Assembly: GCA_956465555.1 (NCBI GenBank)
Contig: OY101122.1
Span: 445,001-509,000, forward strand
DNA: 64,000 nucleotides
Source: Nitzschia sp. pyKryTriq1
Taxonomy: Eukaryota > Bacillariophyta > Bacillariophyceae > Bacillariales > Bacillariaceae
Direction of reading: 5' to 3'
In this document: positions 11,113 to 19,748 of the stretch, in pieces
How positions within the stretch are numbered: the stretch's first letter is position 1
Layout: each line of letters opens with the position of its first letter
Position numbers and translations under genes: made by a program
The notes under the pieces: generated by a model
Seen by the model: the letters and a program-made list of their open reading frames with translations, nothing else
Told to the model about the DNA's origin: nothing
Databases searched by the model: none

Positions 11113-14100
11113 ATGTCTGCCGAAGAGCCTTTCGGCACGACGCCCATTCCGCCTTCGAGCAGCGGCGGCGGCTCTCTTGAAGTGACTTTGGATTTGTGGT
11201 CCCAGTCGGCCGAGGTGGCACAACAGCCACAAACACAGCAAATTGCCGTGTACGAGGCCAAGCCCGACGATGAGTGCATCAACGGGAGTCTCCTCGATGT
11301 CAACCAACACTTTGTGGTGTATGCCGTGAAAAATGGGCTGATTCGCGTCTTGCACCGCCACTCTTCTCTCAAGGCTCTGCTGCGAGGTCATCAAGGCCAC
11401 GTAGTAACTGACATTTCCTTCTTCCTGGACGGAGATGTCTTGGCGACAGTCGGGCATTCCGCTGAGACGGGCGTCTCCAAGATGATTGTGTGGAGAGTTT
11501 TCGAACAGTCTCCCGAAATTCAAAGCGAAAAGTTGCTCGAAGTCTCCTCCGAAAGTGCTCAGATGAATCGGCTGTTGTGGCATCCTTTCAATCCGAATCA
11601 AGTTTGGGTGGTTCACGGCATGCCGAATTCCAAGCACCAAGTGGCCTCGTTGGTCGAAACAACTCGGCTTCAGACCACATTGCAGCCAGAAGAGTTGCAC
11701 CCCGTCTGCCACTGGCGTGCGCCTTCGGTGGTCATGGAGGGAGCTGTGCAGCTCAACGTGGAGGGTGGCAGTTTGGCGGATCTTGCGTGGAGCGGTCGCG
11801 ACAGTCGGCATGTTTTGACAGTGCATTCAAATGGTCAGATTGTTCTGTGGGACTTGAAGCAAACCGAAGATTCGGTAGATCCAATGTCGGGAGTTTCGAC
11901 TGCCATTCCCAAAAAGGTGGCCGTAGTATCGGAGTCTCCTGATACCGAACAAAGCAGATGTCTCTTCTTGCCCCACGAGAACGCCGTTCGTTTGGAGGGG
12001 CAAAGGGACACCTTGACTTCATGTTTCGTCACGGCGAGTCACAAGAACACGGTCATAACCTTGTGGAGTTCCTTTACTTCCACCCCGGGAAGTTTGCCTG
12101 TCAAATTGCAAGTAATCCAATTATCCAATCCTTCGCCGAGCTATGTTTTGGATGTTTGCTACGGCCCCGCTCCTCAGGAGTCAAGTCCTCCCTCTTGCTT
12201 TTTGCTGTGGTCTGATCGTCATCAAGGGCAACTTCAGGCTATTCATGTGGCAAGTCAGTGGAATTCTGAGCACAAGGCCTTGTGCGTGGGCGGCGACTAT
12301 GTGGTGCCCTTTGTGCTTCACTACCCAATTTATAGTTGGTGTGTGGTGTGCGCACCCACGCAAGATATTTCGGACGAAGACATTGCCGAACATCAAGGAT
12401 TGATCTTCGACATGAAACTCTTTTCTTACCAAAGTAAGGCCATTCAATGTCTGACTTTGACTTCTTACATGTGCTTACCACCGGAGCATGGCTACGGCGA
12501 CAACACTCTCGGTGTGTCGGTCAAGTCTTTGATGGACGATGGTATCAATTCGGACCTCGGTGGTATCGAGCCAGAATATGATGAAGACTATGATGTGGAC
12601 GACGGAGATGTGGAAGATGAGGAAGACGAAGACGAGCCACAGGAGGCACCAGCCGCTGCTGCATTGCCTGTACCTCCTGTCCCCATCAGCAGTGGGATCT
12701 CCAATCCCTTTGCAAATTGGCTAGGAGCCATTGCCGGGACAAGCAGTGCCCCTGTGGCCGAGGCAACGCCTCCTGGTATGAGCGGACCCCCGTCCAGTCA
12801 GGGAACAGAAGCATCGTCCAACGGCTCGACACCCCAGCCGTTGCTCAATCCTTTGGATTTGTTGAAAAATATGAATGATGTTCCTTCGTTCAAGTCCACT
12901 GACAGCAATGGTAAGGCACGTGCCACCACTCCCAACAAAAATAAGGCCAAGGCAACTAAGGCGAAAGTGAACAAAAATAAGAAGGATGTGGTATCTCCCT
13001 TTCCAGATGGAGCCAAGATTTCCATTCTCAAACGAGATGAAACTCCTAATCCTCCGGTCGATCCTGCTATCGTAGACCCTGCCATTGTTGCATTCACGCC
13101 GTCACCGCAACCTTTACCCGCCGCAGTTGCTCCCGTAGCAGTGACTGATCCAAAACTTGCTGAAACTCTCAGCCGAGTCGTTTCGGGAGAGTTGGCCAAA
13201 CAGCCGCGAGTTGGAGCGGCTGTGGAAGAAGCCCTAGCTTCGAAGTTAATCCCCGCGGTGAACAAGGTTGTCCAAGAATCGCTGGCTTCCTTTGGCCGTC
13301 CCTTGCAGTCGTCGATGGACCGTCTAGGCCAACAAGGTGTTCGCGTGGATCCTAAAGAGCTACAGGCAGCTTTGGATTTGGAGACACCCATCAAAGCTGC
13401 TTTGGCAGACACTGTACGAAACGTATTCATTCCAGCAATGGAATCCATAACCGCCCAGATCCTACAAAAGGCGACGCCGGCTCCGCCTCCTATCCCGGCT
13501 CCCGACAAGCAGATGGCGGCTGCTCTCGAAAATTTGACTCAGCAATTGTCGGCCATGAACTCAAAAATGGAGACAATGTCCCTTGAGATCAAGACGCTCA
13601 AGTCTGGCAGTAATGCGAATCCACCAATGCCACCTCCACCCGCACAGCTTCCAGCTCAACCCCCGAACCCGATGGAGGCCGTGCGAAACGAGGTCAATGC
13701 CTTGTTGCAACAAAAGCAATACCAGGCGGCCTTTACAAAGGCTGTCAGTACATCAAGCGCCGATATGGCTGTCTATGCGTGTAGTCGCGCTAACATAAAT
13801 GCCGTCTTGGGTGGCAGTGCACCCCAATTGAGCCAACCCATCTTGCTCTGTTTAATGCAGCAATTGGGGGCCGCCTTGGCCACGACAAACTCCCCCGATG
13901 CCCTCAATATCGAATTGGAGTGGCTCCAAGAAATCGCTTTGACGTTAAATCCAGTTGATCCTAACATCCAAAGACATGTTCCGACGGTGTTGCAGCAGTT
14001 GGTCGGGAGCGTGAATCAAAAGATGGCACAAGGAAATCCCCAGCTACGACGACCTCTACACATGCTGCTTCAAGTCATCCGTGGAATGCAAGTGGCCTGA
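11113..14100 (+). CDS. EDC4: Enhancer of mRNA-decapping protein 4 (Varicose/Ge-1) homologue
   Basis: One exon of 995 residues from the ATG at 11113; a GTG nine bases upstream is in frame but unlikely. EDC4 is the scaffold that joins Dcp2 and Dcp1 in P-bodies during 5'-3' mRNA decay. The N-terminal third reads as WD40 blades (LLRGHQGHVVTDISF, then LTVHSNGQIVLWDLK). A long linker includes an acidic stretch (about residues 485-505, DVEDEEDEDEPQ) and Lys-rich segments. A helical region with SRVVSGELAKQPRVG follows, and the C-terminus has the EDC4 signature: QKQYQAAFTKAVS, LSQPILLCLMQQL and LEWLQEIAL, close to the last 150 residues of animal and plant homologues. Length is between the human (about 1,400) and shorter protist forms. 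Confidence 0.88.
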   Translation: MSAEEPFGTTPIPPSSSGGGSLEVTLDLWSQSAEVAQQPQTQQIAVYEAKPDDECINGSLLDVNQHFVVYAVKNGLIRVLHRHSSLKALLRGHQGHVVTDISFFLDGDVLATVGHSAETGVSKMIVWRVFEQSPEIQSEKLLEVSSESAQMNRLLWHPFNPNQVWVVHGMPNSKHQVASLVETTRLQTTLQPEELHPVCHWRAPSVVMEGAVQLNVEGGSLADLAWSGRDSRHVLTVHSNGQIVLWDLKQTEDSVDPMSGVSTAIPKKVAVVSESPDTEQSRCLFLPHENAVRLEGQRDTLTSCFVTASHKNTVITLWSSFTSTPGSLPVKLQVIQLSNPSPSYVLDVCYGPAPQESSPPSCFLLWSDRHQGQLQAIHVASQWNSEHKALCVGGDYVVPFVLHYPIYSWCVVCAPTQDISDEDIAEHQGLIFDMKLFSYQSKAIQCLTLTSYMCLPPEHGYGDNTLGVSVKSLMDDGINSDLGGIEPEYDEDYDVDDGDVEDEEDEDEPQEAPAAAALPVPPVPISSGISNPFANWLGAIAGTSSAPVAEATPPGMSGPPSSQGTEASSNGSTPQPLLNPLDLLKNMNDVPSFKSTDSNGKARATTPNKNKAKATKAKVNKNKKDVVSPFPDGAKISILKRDETPNPPVDPAIVDPAIVAFTPSPQPLPAAVAPVAVTDPKLAETLSRVVSGELAKQPRVGAAVEEALASKLIPAVNKVVQESLASFGRPLQSSMDRLGQQGVRVDPKELQAALDLETPIKAALADTVRNVFIPAMESITAQILQKATPAPPPIPAPDKQMAAALENLTQQLSAMNSKMETMSLEIKTLKSGSNANPPMPPPPAQLPAQPPNPMEAVRNEVNALLQQKQYQAAFTKAVSTSSADMAVYACSRANINAVLGGSAPQLSQPILLCLMQQLGAALATTNSPDALNIELEWLQEIALTLNPVDPNIQRHVPTVLQQLVGSVNQKMAQGNPQLRRPLHMLLQVIRGMQVA

Positions 14101-15739
14101 TCAGTTAGAAGAACGCTGGGGCATATGGAATACAAGTAACAAAAAGAAGGCAGTTGTTAGTCTACGACTATACTCTCTAGCTACCTACTCCTGCTCTCTA
14201 CGAGAATTCTCTCTACTCTTAAGACTCTCTACTAGAGAGAAAGCTACATGAGCTTTGAGGACTATCCGCGAACTCTGTGATACTACTAGCAATAGCAATA
14301 TCTATTCTTTTTGTGACGTGGTCTATCTAGCGCCACACCCCAGAGGCCAGTGCCTCGCGGGGACGCGCGGCCCACGTTGGCCGATGTTCGCACCTGTTGG
14401 AGAGTGTTGCTCACGACGATTCGAAGGAATCGAATATTGAGACACGCGGCGAATGATTCTGTATGATTCTGAAGGATTCGGAGAGAATCGAAGACCCCTG
14501 GAGAATATCGGAGAAACGATATGAAGAAAGACACACGTTTGACCGAAAGTACATGAGAAGAAAATAGTAGAGTAGAAGTGCTCATAATTTTAGTAAGCGG
14601 ACATTACGCTAAAGAGACATGAGAGTTTGTAACACGCTTCAAAGCGAAAGGTTAAGACGAACCTCGTTTGAAGCAACTATCCGTTACTGAAATTGATCAA
14701 CAGTTAAGAGCTTGAACACAGAGCTAAGGTAAAGAGAGCTGAGTGGAAATTGCGTCTACCAGTTGCTTGAGATATTGTGAGAAGCGAAAGGTCGCTATCA
14801 CGGATAAAAGAAGACAAGGCGAATCAGCAAGGGGCTTACAAAGATAATGAGTAAAGTTGAAGACAAGGCGATTCGCGTCATCACCACGTTCAGTGGAAAA
14901 CAGTCTGAATGGGCCGTATGGGAGGCAAAGTTCCTCGCCAAGGCGAACCCAAAGGGATTCAAGAAAGTCTCAATAGAAGTACCGTTGGCTGATACGATCC
15001 ACCAAGATGACTTCTTCGTCCTGTAGAATCATAAAACTTCCGGGTTCAACAATGCAACACTAAAATATCACGAACCTGCCTGTACTACTAACTTCTACCA
15101 GTTGTGTCAAGTTATCCAGACCACACTCGTACGTTACAATCGGCACATTAACAATCGTTTCGTTGGTGGTGGGGTCAATAATGGACCATCCATTCTCGAA
15201 GGGAAATAAGATGACGTTGGAGCATGACGCCGACAGGGCCCTGCACACACACACTTACTCCACTGTCTCCACGCACTTCTACAGCATATCCTCCACGTCA
15301 TCGGCGGGGCAACCTGCCGATTGCACTGGTACTGGTACCAGGTAATACGGTTACCAGGTGATGTGTACCTGGCACAGGTACTTTACCAGCAGGTACAAGT
15401 ACAGGTACGAACCGTTAGGAAGCGATGAGATTCTCACGCGGATAAACTCATAAACTGCTCTTCTTTCATGTGGCTTAATTATTGTTCCTTCATTAAATAG
15501 TACAAATAAGTACACGATCAATAACGGAGAAATAGTACATAAGTGTTTCGAGAAAAACGAAAGGAGAAAGTTTTATCATTATCCGTCCTCTTGAATGCAT
15601 CATCCGCCCGTACCAGTACTACTACTGTGACGCGAAACGCGAAACGCCAAGAAAGCGAAAGCATCTAACATATTGCCATCGATCTACACAGTTTCTTTTT
15701 CTGATAGAACGATAGACTATCACACTATCGAGAATCGAG
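14101..15739. other. Intergenic region with a retroelement relic
   Basis: Besides the copia-like relic (listed separately), it holds CTCT/GAGAG strings (14170-14245) and a run of ACCAGGTA/TACCTGG variants (15325-15415). No host gene is supported. The last 150 bp are the upstream region of the histidine kinase. Confidence 0.6.
14395..15026 (+). mobile_element. Copia-like LTR retrotransposon relic (5' part only, broken)
   Basis: A candidate LTR of about 240 bp runs from TGTTGGAG (14395) to TTTGTAACA (14634), with the TG...CA ends usual for such elements. It is followed by a leader and a short piece of a gag-like protein beginning at 14847, with the FSGKQSEWAVWEAKFLAKAN pattern typical of copia Gag starts. 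No protease, integrase or reverse transcriptase and no 3' LTR are seen nearby, so this is a truncated, broken fossil. Age cannot be dated without the second LTR. Confidence 0.6.
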
Positions 15740-18427
15740 ATGCAAGCTACAGTGTGTATATCCAATAGAACCAACAAATCCGTGTCATTTCCAGACTTCA
15801 TGAAACTCGAAGACATGATCGAGGCGCTGCAACTAGCGGACAATGATTATCCTTCGGGTATCAGAGACACATTGTGTGATCGAAGGATGATCACTGGACC
15901 CTTGCACCAACGATGTTTCGCTGAACGAGCTCCGTTATTAAGTCCGTCGCGAGTCAAGAACCAAAGCATCGAAGACAACGTCTTCCAATTAAGCGGTGAA
16001 TTCACTGTCAGTGGTGACAGGGATCTTGATGACACATCGCATGACTATTTCCGATCTAGTAGTAGCTCATTGTGCACGGAAGCCACCAGTTCATCGGATG
16101 TCATCAGCAAGCGATTACTGAAGTACGGAATTGTACCGCTGGAAAAACGGAAAGTCCGCATGAACAGGGCTTCTACGCCGGTAAAACAGGCCGTAGATGA
16201 AGTGCATCGATGGCTCTTCGTAGAGGGCGGACACTTTACCACGGTGGAAGCTCTCATGACAAATTACTGCGAGTTTGTTAGAGAGCTTGGCATTCCGGTT
16301 GATCGTCTATACTATGGAGGGATCGGCTTGCACCCCAAGCTCACTGCGTTGCTCTGGAAGTGGGAGCCACATGATTTTGTCTTTCGAGAAATGCCCCAAG
16401 AGATTTTTGAAAGAAGATACGAACTCTTCAGTCCAGATGAGCCATTTTGTGTCTTGGAGCGAGGCGTGGTTGACTTCGTGAGGATAAGAAAGTCCGACTC
16501 TTTCATCCCCCCGGATACCAAAGTTTGGTTTAGTGGAGGTAATTACACCGATTATTTCGCATTGCCTGACATCCATAGCAATGAATCGAAAGGCAATCTG
16601 GCTTGGGCTACGAAAGATTTAAATGGTTTCAGCGATGATCACATCTCCTTCTTCGAACTTACCTTACCAGCCTTAACAACAGTCCTGCGATTACACACAA
16701 ACGACTGGGTCTTGCGAACATTGACAGAGCGTATGGAGCAAGAAATCGAAGAGCGCACGCAGGAACTTGCCGAGGCCAACCTTCAGCTCGCCCATGCCAA
16801 CGAGCGTCTAGGTATCCAATCAAAGAAGCAACTCGAGCATTTTGCTTGTATGAGCCACGAGATCCGCACACCACTGAATTGCATTGTTGGAATTTCTTCT
16901 CTGCTCTTGGACTCGTCTGAGCAGCTATCACCAGAAGTGGCCGATTCTATCCAAATGGTTCATTCGAGTGCTGATCTTTTGAGTGCTGTTGTGGATGATG
17001 TTCTGGACTATTCCAAAATGGAAAGCGGTGTATTCGAAGTTGATATTCGGCAAACAAATCTTCAAGAAACACTAAGTGCGGTGGTCCATGCCATGCAAGA
17101 AAAGGCAGCAAAGAACCAAGTTCACATCACTCCTCGTTTTGGATCCACACTTCCGGAAATGGTAGAAACCGATCCTCGGAGACTTCAGCAAGTCATGTAC
17201 AATCTTCTGGGAAATGCTTGCAAGTTTTCCAAGAGTGGTGGGAAGGTTGAGCTGAATGTCTCACTGAATGAACTTTCTTCAGAGAACGCTCTTCCTGACG
17301 CAACAGTTTCACATGTTATCAAGTTCTCCGTCAAAGACTTTGGAAAAGGGATCGACAAGAAGGATTTTGAAGATATTTTCAAGCCCTTTAACCAAGCTGG
17401 TAAGGAGACTCAGACTGTTTATGGTGGGACTGGTCTCGGCCTTTCTATTACCACGGCCCTTGTGGATCGCTTGGGTGGGCGTATTACTGTCGACTCAATT
17501 GTCGGTAAATATTCCGAATTCGTGGTCGAACTCCCATTCCACGGAACCCTTGTTGAGGATACCTCTGCTCTTGCTGAACATTTTGCTGATACCACGATCG
17601 TCCTTCTGGCGAAGAAGGACATTATCAGTACTCCTTTCCTGCCCGAAGTTGTGAAAGAATATAGTTTGGATCTTGTCTCGGCAAGAGATTGGGGAGAATT
17701 GCAATCCATGATTTCGGAACCAACGGAACGAAACTGGTCTCACAAACACTGCATGATTGTGACAGCTGGTACCGAATTCAATCCTGCCTCTTTCCAAAAC
17801 ATTCGAGAGCAGACCAAGGGCTGCAGCTTGATCACTTATGGACCTACGCGAGTCTCAGGAGGCTCGTGTATTCATTGGGCAACGCTTGAGGGTGTGTTCC
17901 CGACTGTGGCGCTGACCCGTATGGCTGCTCTAAAAGCATCGAAAGAAAAAGTTCATCAACCAAAGGTCACAGAGGAGAAACCCCAGGAAACCTCAAGGAT
18001 TGTCAGCGCAGACTCACACTTTGAAACAGAGCAAGTCAAATCTCCTCAAATCCTCATTGCAGAGGACAACCTGGTCAACCAGAAAGTGCTTGGCCGTGTG
18101 CTCAAAAAGCTTGGCATGGAGAACGTGGATATTGTTGAGAATGGTTTGAAGGCAGTCCAAGCGACTGCTGAGAAGCGTTATGACCTCATTTTCATGGATA
18201 TGCAAATGCCTGTCATGGATGGATTGGAGGCAACAAGATTGATCAAAGCTCAAGAGTTCTCAAAAGGTACCAAGGTTGTCTTTTGCACAGCTCATGCTGT
18301 GGACGATTTCCGTCTGCAAGCCGAGCAAGTTTCCGCTGACGGTTTCATCTCGAAACCTTTCAATGTGAAAAAGATTGGTGACTGCTTGAAAGAAAATCTA
18401 AAAAAATACAATGCTGTAGTGGCGTAA
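15740..18427 (+). CDS. Hybrid sensor histidine kinase with adenylate-cyclase-type N-terminal sensor and C-terminal receiver
   Basis: A single exon of 895 residues. Residues about 153-325 resemble the sensory region that precedes the catalytic domain in many bacterial class III adenylate cyclases (RWLFVEGGHF, then GATDYLALP-like YTDYFALP, ATKDLNGFSDD). A coiled coil (330-365) leads to HisKA with phospho-acceptor H373 in SHEIRTPLN. The ATPase has the N box NLLGNACKFS (about 488-497), G1 DFGKGI, F box IFKPFNQ and G2 GGTGLGLSI. Residues 615-730 look like a degenerate receiver without a clear acceptor Asp. The final receiver (769-890) has EDN, D820 in MDMQMP and K872. There is no membrane segment, so it is probably cytosolic. 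A phosphotransfer protein would be its expected partner; none is in the window. Confidence 0.9.
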   Translation: MQATVCISNRTNKSVSFPDFMKLEDMIEALQLADNDYPSGIRDTLCDRRMITGPLHQRCFAERAPLLSPSRVKNQSIEDNVFQLSGEFTVSGDRDLDDTSHDYFRSSSSSLCTEATSSSDVISKRLLKYGIVPLEKRKVRMNRASTPVKQAVDEVHRWLFVEGGHFTTVEALMTNYCEFVRELGIPVDRLYYGGIGLHPKLTALLWKWEPHDFVFREMPQEIFERRYELFSPDEPFCVLERGVVDFVRIRKSDSFIPPDTKVWFSGGNYTDYFALPDIHSNESKGNLAWATKDLNGFSDDHISFFELTLPALTTVLRLHTNDWVLRTLTERMEQEIEERTQELAEANLQLAHANERLGIQSKKQLEHFACMSHEIRTPLNCIVGISSLLLDSSEQLSPEVADSIQMVHSSADLLSAVVDDVLDYSKMESGVFEVDIRQTNLQETLSAVVHAMQEKAAKNQVHITPRFGSTLPEMVETDPRRLQQVMYNLLGNACKFSKSGGKVELNVSLNELSSENALPDATVSHVIKFSVKDFGKGIDKKDFEDIFKPFNQAGKETQTVYGGTGLGLSITTALVDRLGGRITVDSIVGKYSEFVVELPFHGTLVEDTSALAEHFADTTIVLLAKKDIISTPFLPEVVKEYSLDLVSARDWGELQSMISEPTERNWSHKHCMIVTAGTEFNPASFQNIREQTKGCSLITYGPTRVSGGSCIHWATLEGVFPTVALTRMAALKASKEKVHQPKVTEEKPQETSRIVSADSHFETEQVKSPQILIAEDNLVNQKVLGRVLKKLGMENVDIVENGLKAVQATAEKRYDLIFMDMQMPVMDGLEATRLIKAQEFSKGTKVVFCTAHAVDDFRLQAEQVSADGFISKPFNVKKIGDCLKENLKKYNAVVA

Positions 18428-19748
18428 AGCTATCAACTAGAGTATGGTTGTACGGCTTCCTACTGATACACTTTTACTCCTTTGGCTGCTAGTACCGGTA
18501 GACTACTTCTCTACCGGTATATCGTAAAGCAGCGAAAAAGTGCACTGTCTACAATTTAAGCTACTCCCTTAGCGGCCGAGAGCAATGAATCATCTCTCTT
18601 GTGGTGCCGGTACAAGTAGATAGAGAGGAAGTCTACTTTGAACTCCATCGAGCCGCCACTGCACCGGTAGCCGGACGGTCGGGGAGCAGACCAGTCTGTC
18701 CTCGTCCGTCGGGTCTGCGCGCCTGTCGGACAAAGTGTGATCTATCGGGATGATCTTGGTTTTGGCGCGAGAGACGAGGGACGAATGTTCGTCGTTGCTC
18801 GGGAGAGGTGGAACAATCATCGGAGAGCTCACAGAATCGATCTTCGTCAAAAGCGTTGATACTGCGAAAACATACGCTGATCAATCTTGGAACTGACGAA
18901 TCCAACTATGGTTATCTTCCACGATGAAGATAGAAGTTATTGTCTCAACCGTCTAAATCTTGATCCCACAAGATTGTTTATTATGATCGTCGTTTGCCAC
19001 AGTTAGGGAATCTCATTCGTTGGATGACAATATAGAATCTTCATGTATAGTAAACAATAGTTTCCGCTGGAGCATCGCGTCGTCCAAGATAGCTTCCCGA
19101 TTGCATCGCAGACTCATTCGATTGGATTTCCATTTGGGACTGTTTCTGTACATCGCGAATCCAATTCACGCACGACAATCCGATTGAGTGTCTTCAGCGT
19201 CCGTCCTTCAACCAAAGCCAAAAGAAAGGACAAAGGACGAAAGTGCGTGTGAAAAGCGGCGAACCACGAAGAGCGCGAGTGGCGAAAAAAGCAAGATCCA
19301 CCTGCGATGCGATCCACGCGATCTTTCTTTTGCATCATCGGAAGGCATCATCGGCTGACGGCTAATACGGACGGCGGTGGACGAGGGCGGAGGCAAAGCA
19401 TACCGGTACCGGTAGAGAGGCAAGAGACAGAATCAACCATCACTCGTACAGTACCGGTACTGTACAGTATTACCCAATCCACACAAGAGCGGCGACTGGG
19501 ATTTGATCAAGGTCATCTGAATACTATTATCTCCTCTCTAGCCGTGTTCTTCGCTCTGAAAATCAATTCATATATTCCAAAGTTCTTGTAGCATTGATAG
19601 CCAAGAGACAACAAACAAATACAGGACAAATATTGATAATGTCGGCAGTCTAAGTCTCGGATCTGCAGCATAAGATTGGATTTTGCACGCGTCGCCCTTG
19701 AAGGAAAGATTACAAAGCCTTGGTACAACACGTCGCTACACCGCCAGC
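18428..19748. other. Intergenic region between histidine kinase and MED14
   Basis: No gene is supported; short open frames on the minus strand (18590-18905) have no family resemblance. It contains a repeat shared with 27218-27302 (listed separately) and GTACCGGTA palindromes (18491, 18512, 19401, 19452). Confidence 0.6.
18521..18610 (+). repeat. Dispersed repeat downstream of a kinase gene, copy A
   Basis: It begins ATCGTAAAGCAGCGAAAAAG and matches 27218-27302 at roughly 75-80% with small gaps. Both copies are in the same orientation, about 100-200 bp after the stop codon of a plus-strand kinase gene. Confidence 0.7.

Noticed and set aside
12798-13508. Minus-strand frame of 236 codons
   Set aside because: Shadow of the EDC4-like gene, with no conservation.
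18590-18905. Minus-strand frames in the gap before MED14
   Set aside because: Arg/Asp-rich readings without family resemblance, overlapping each other in different frames.
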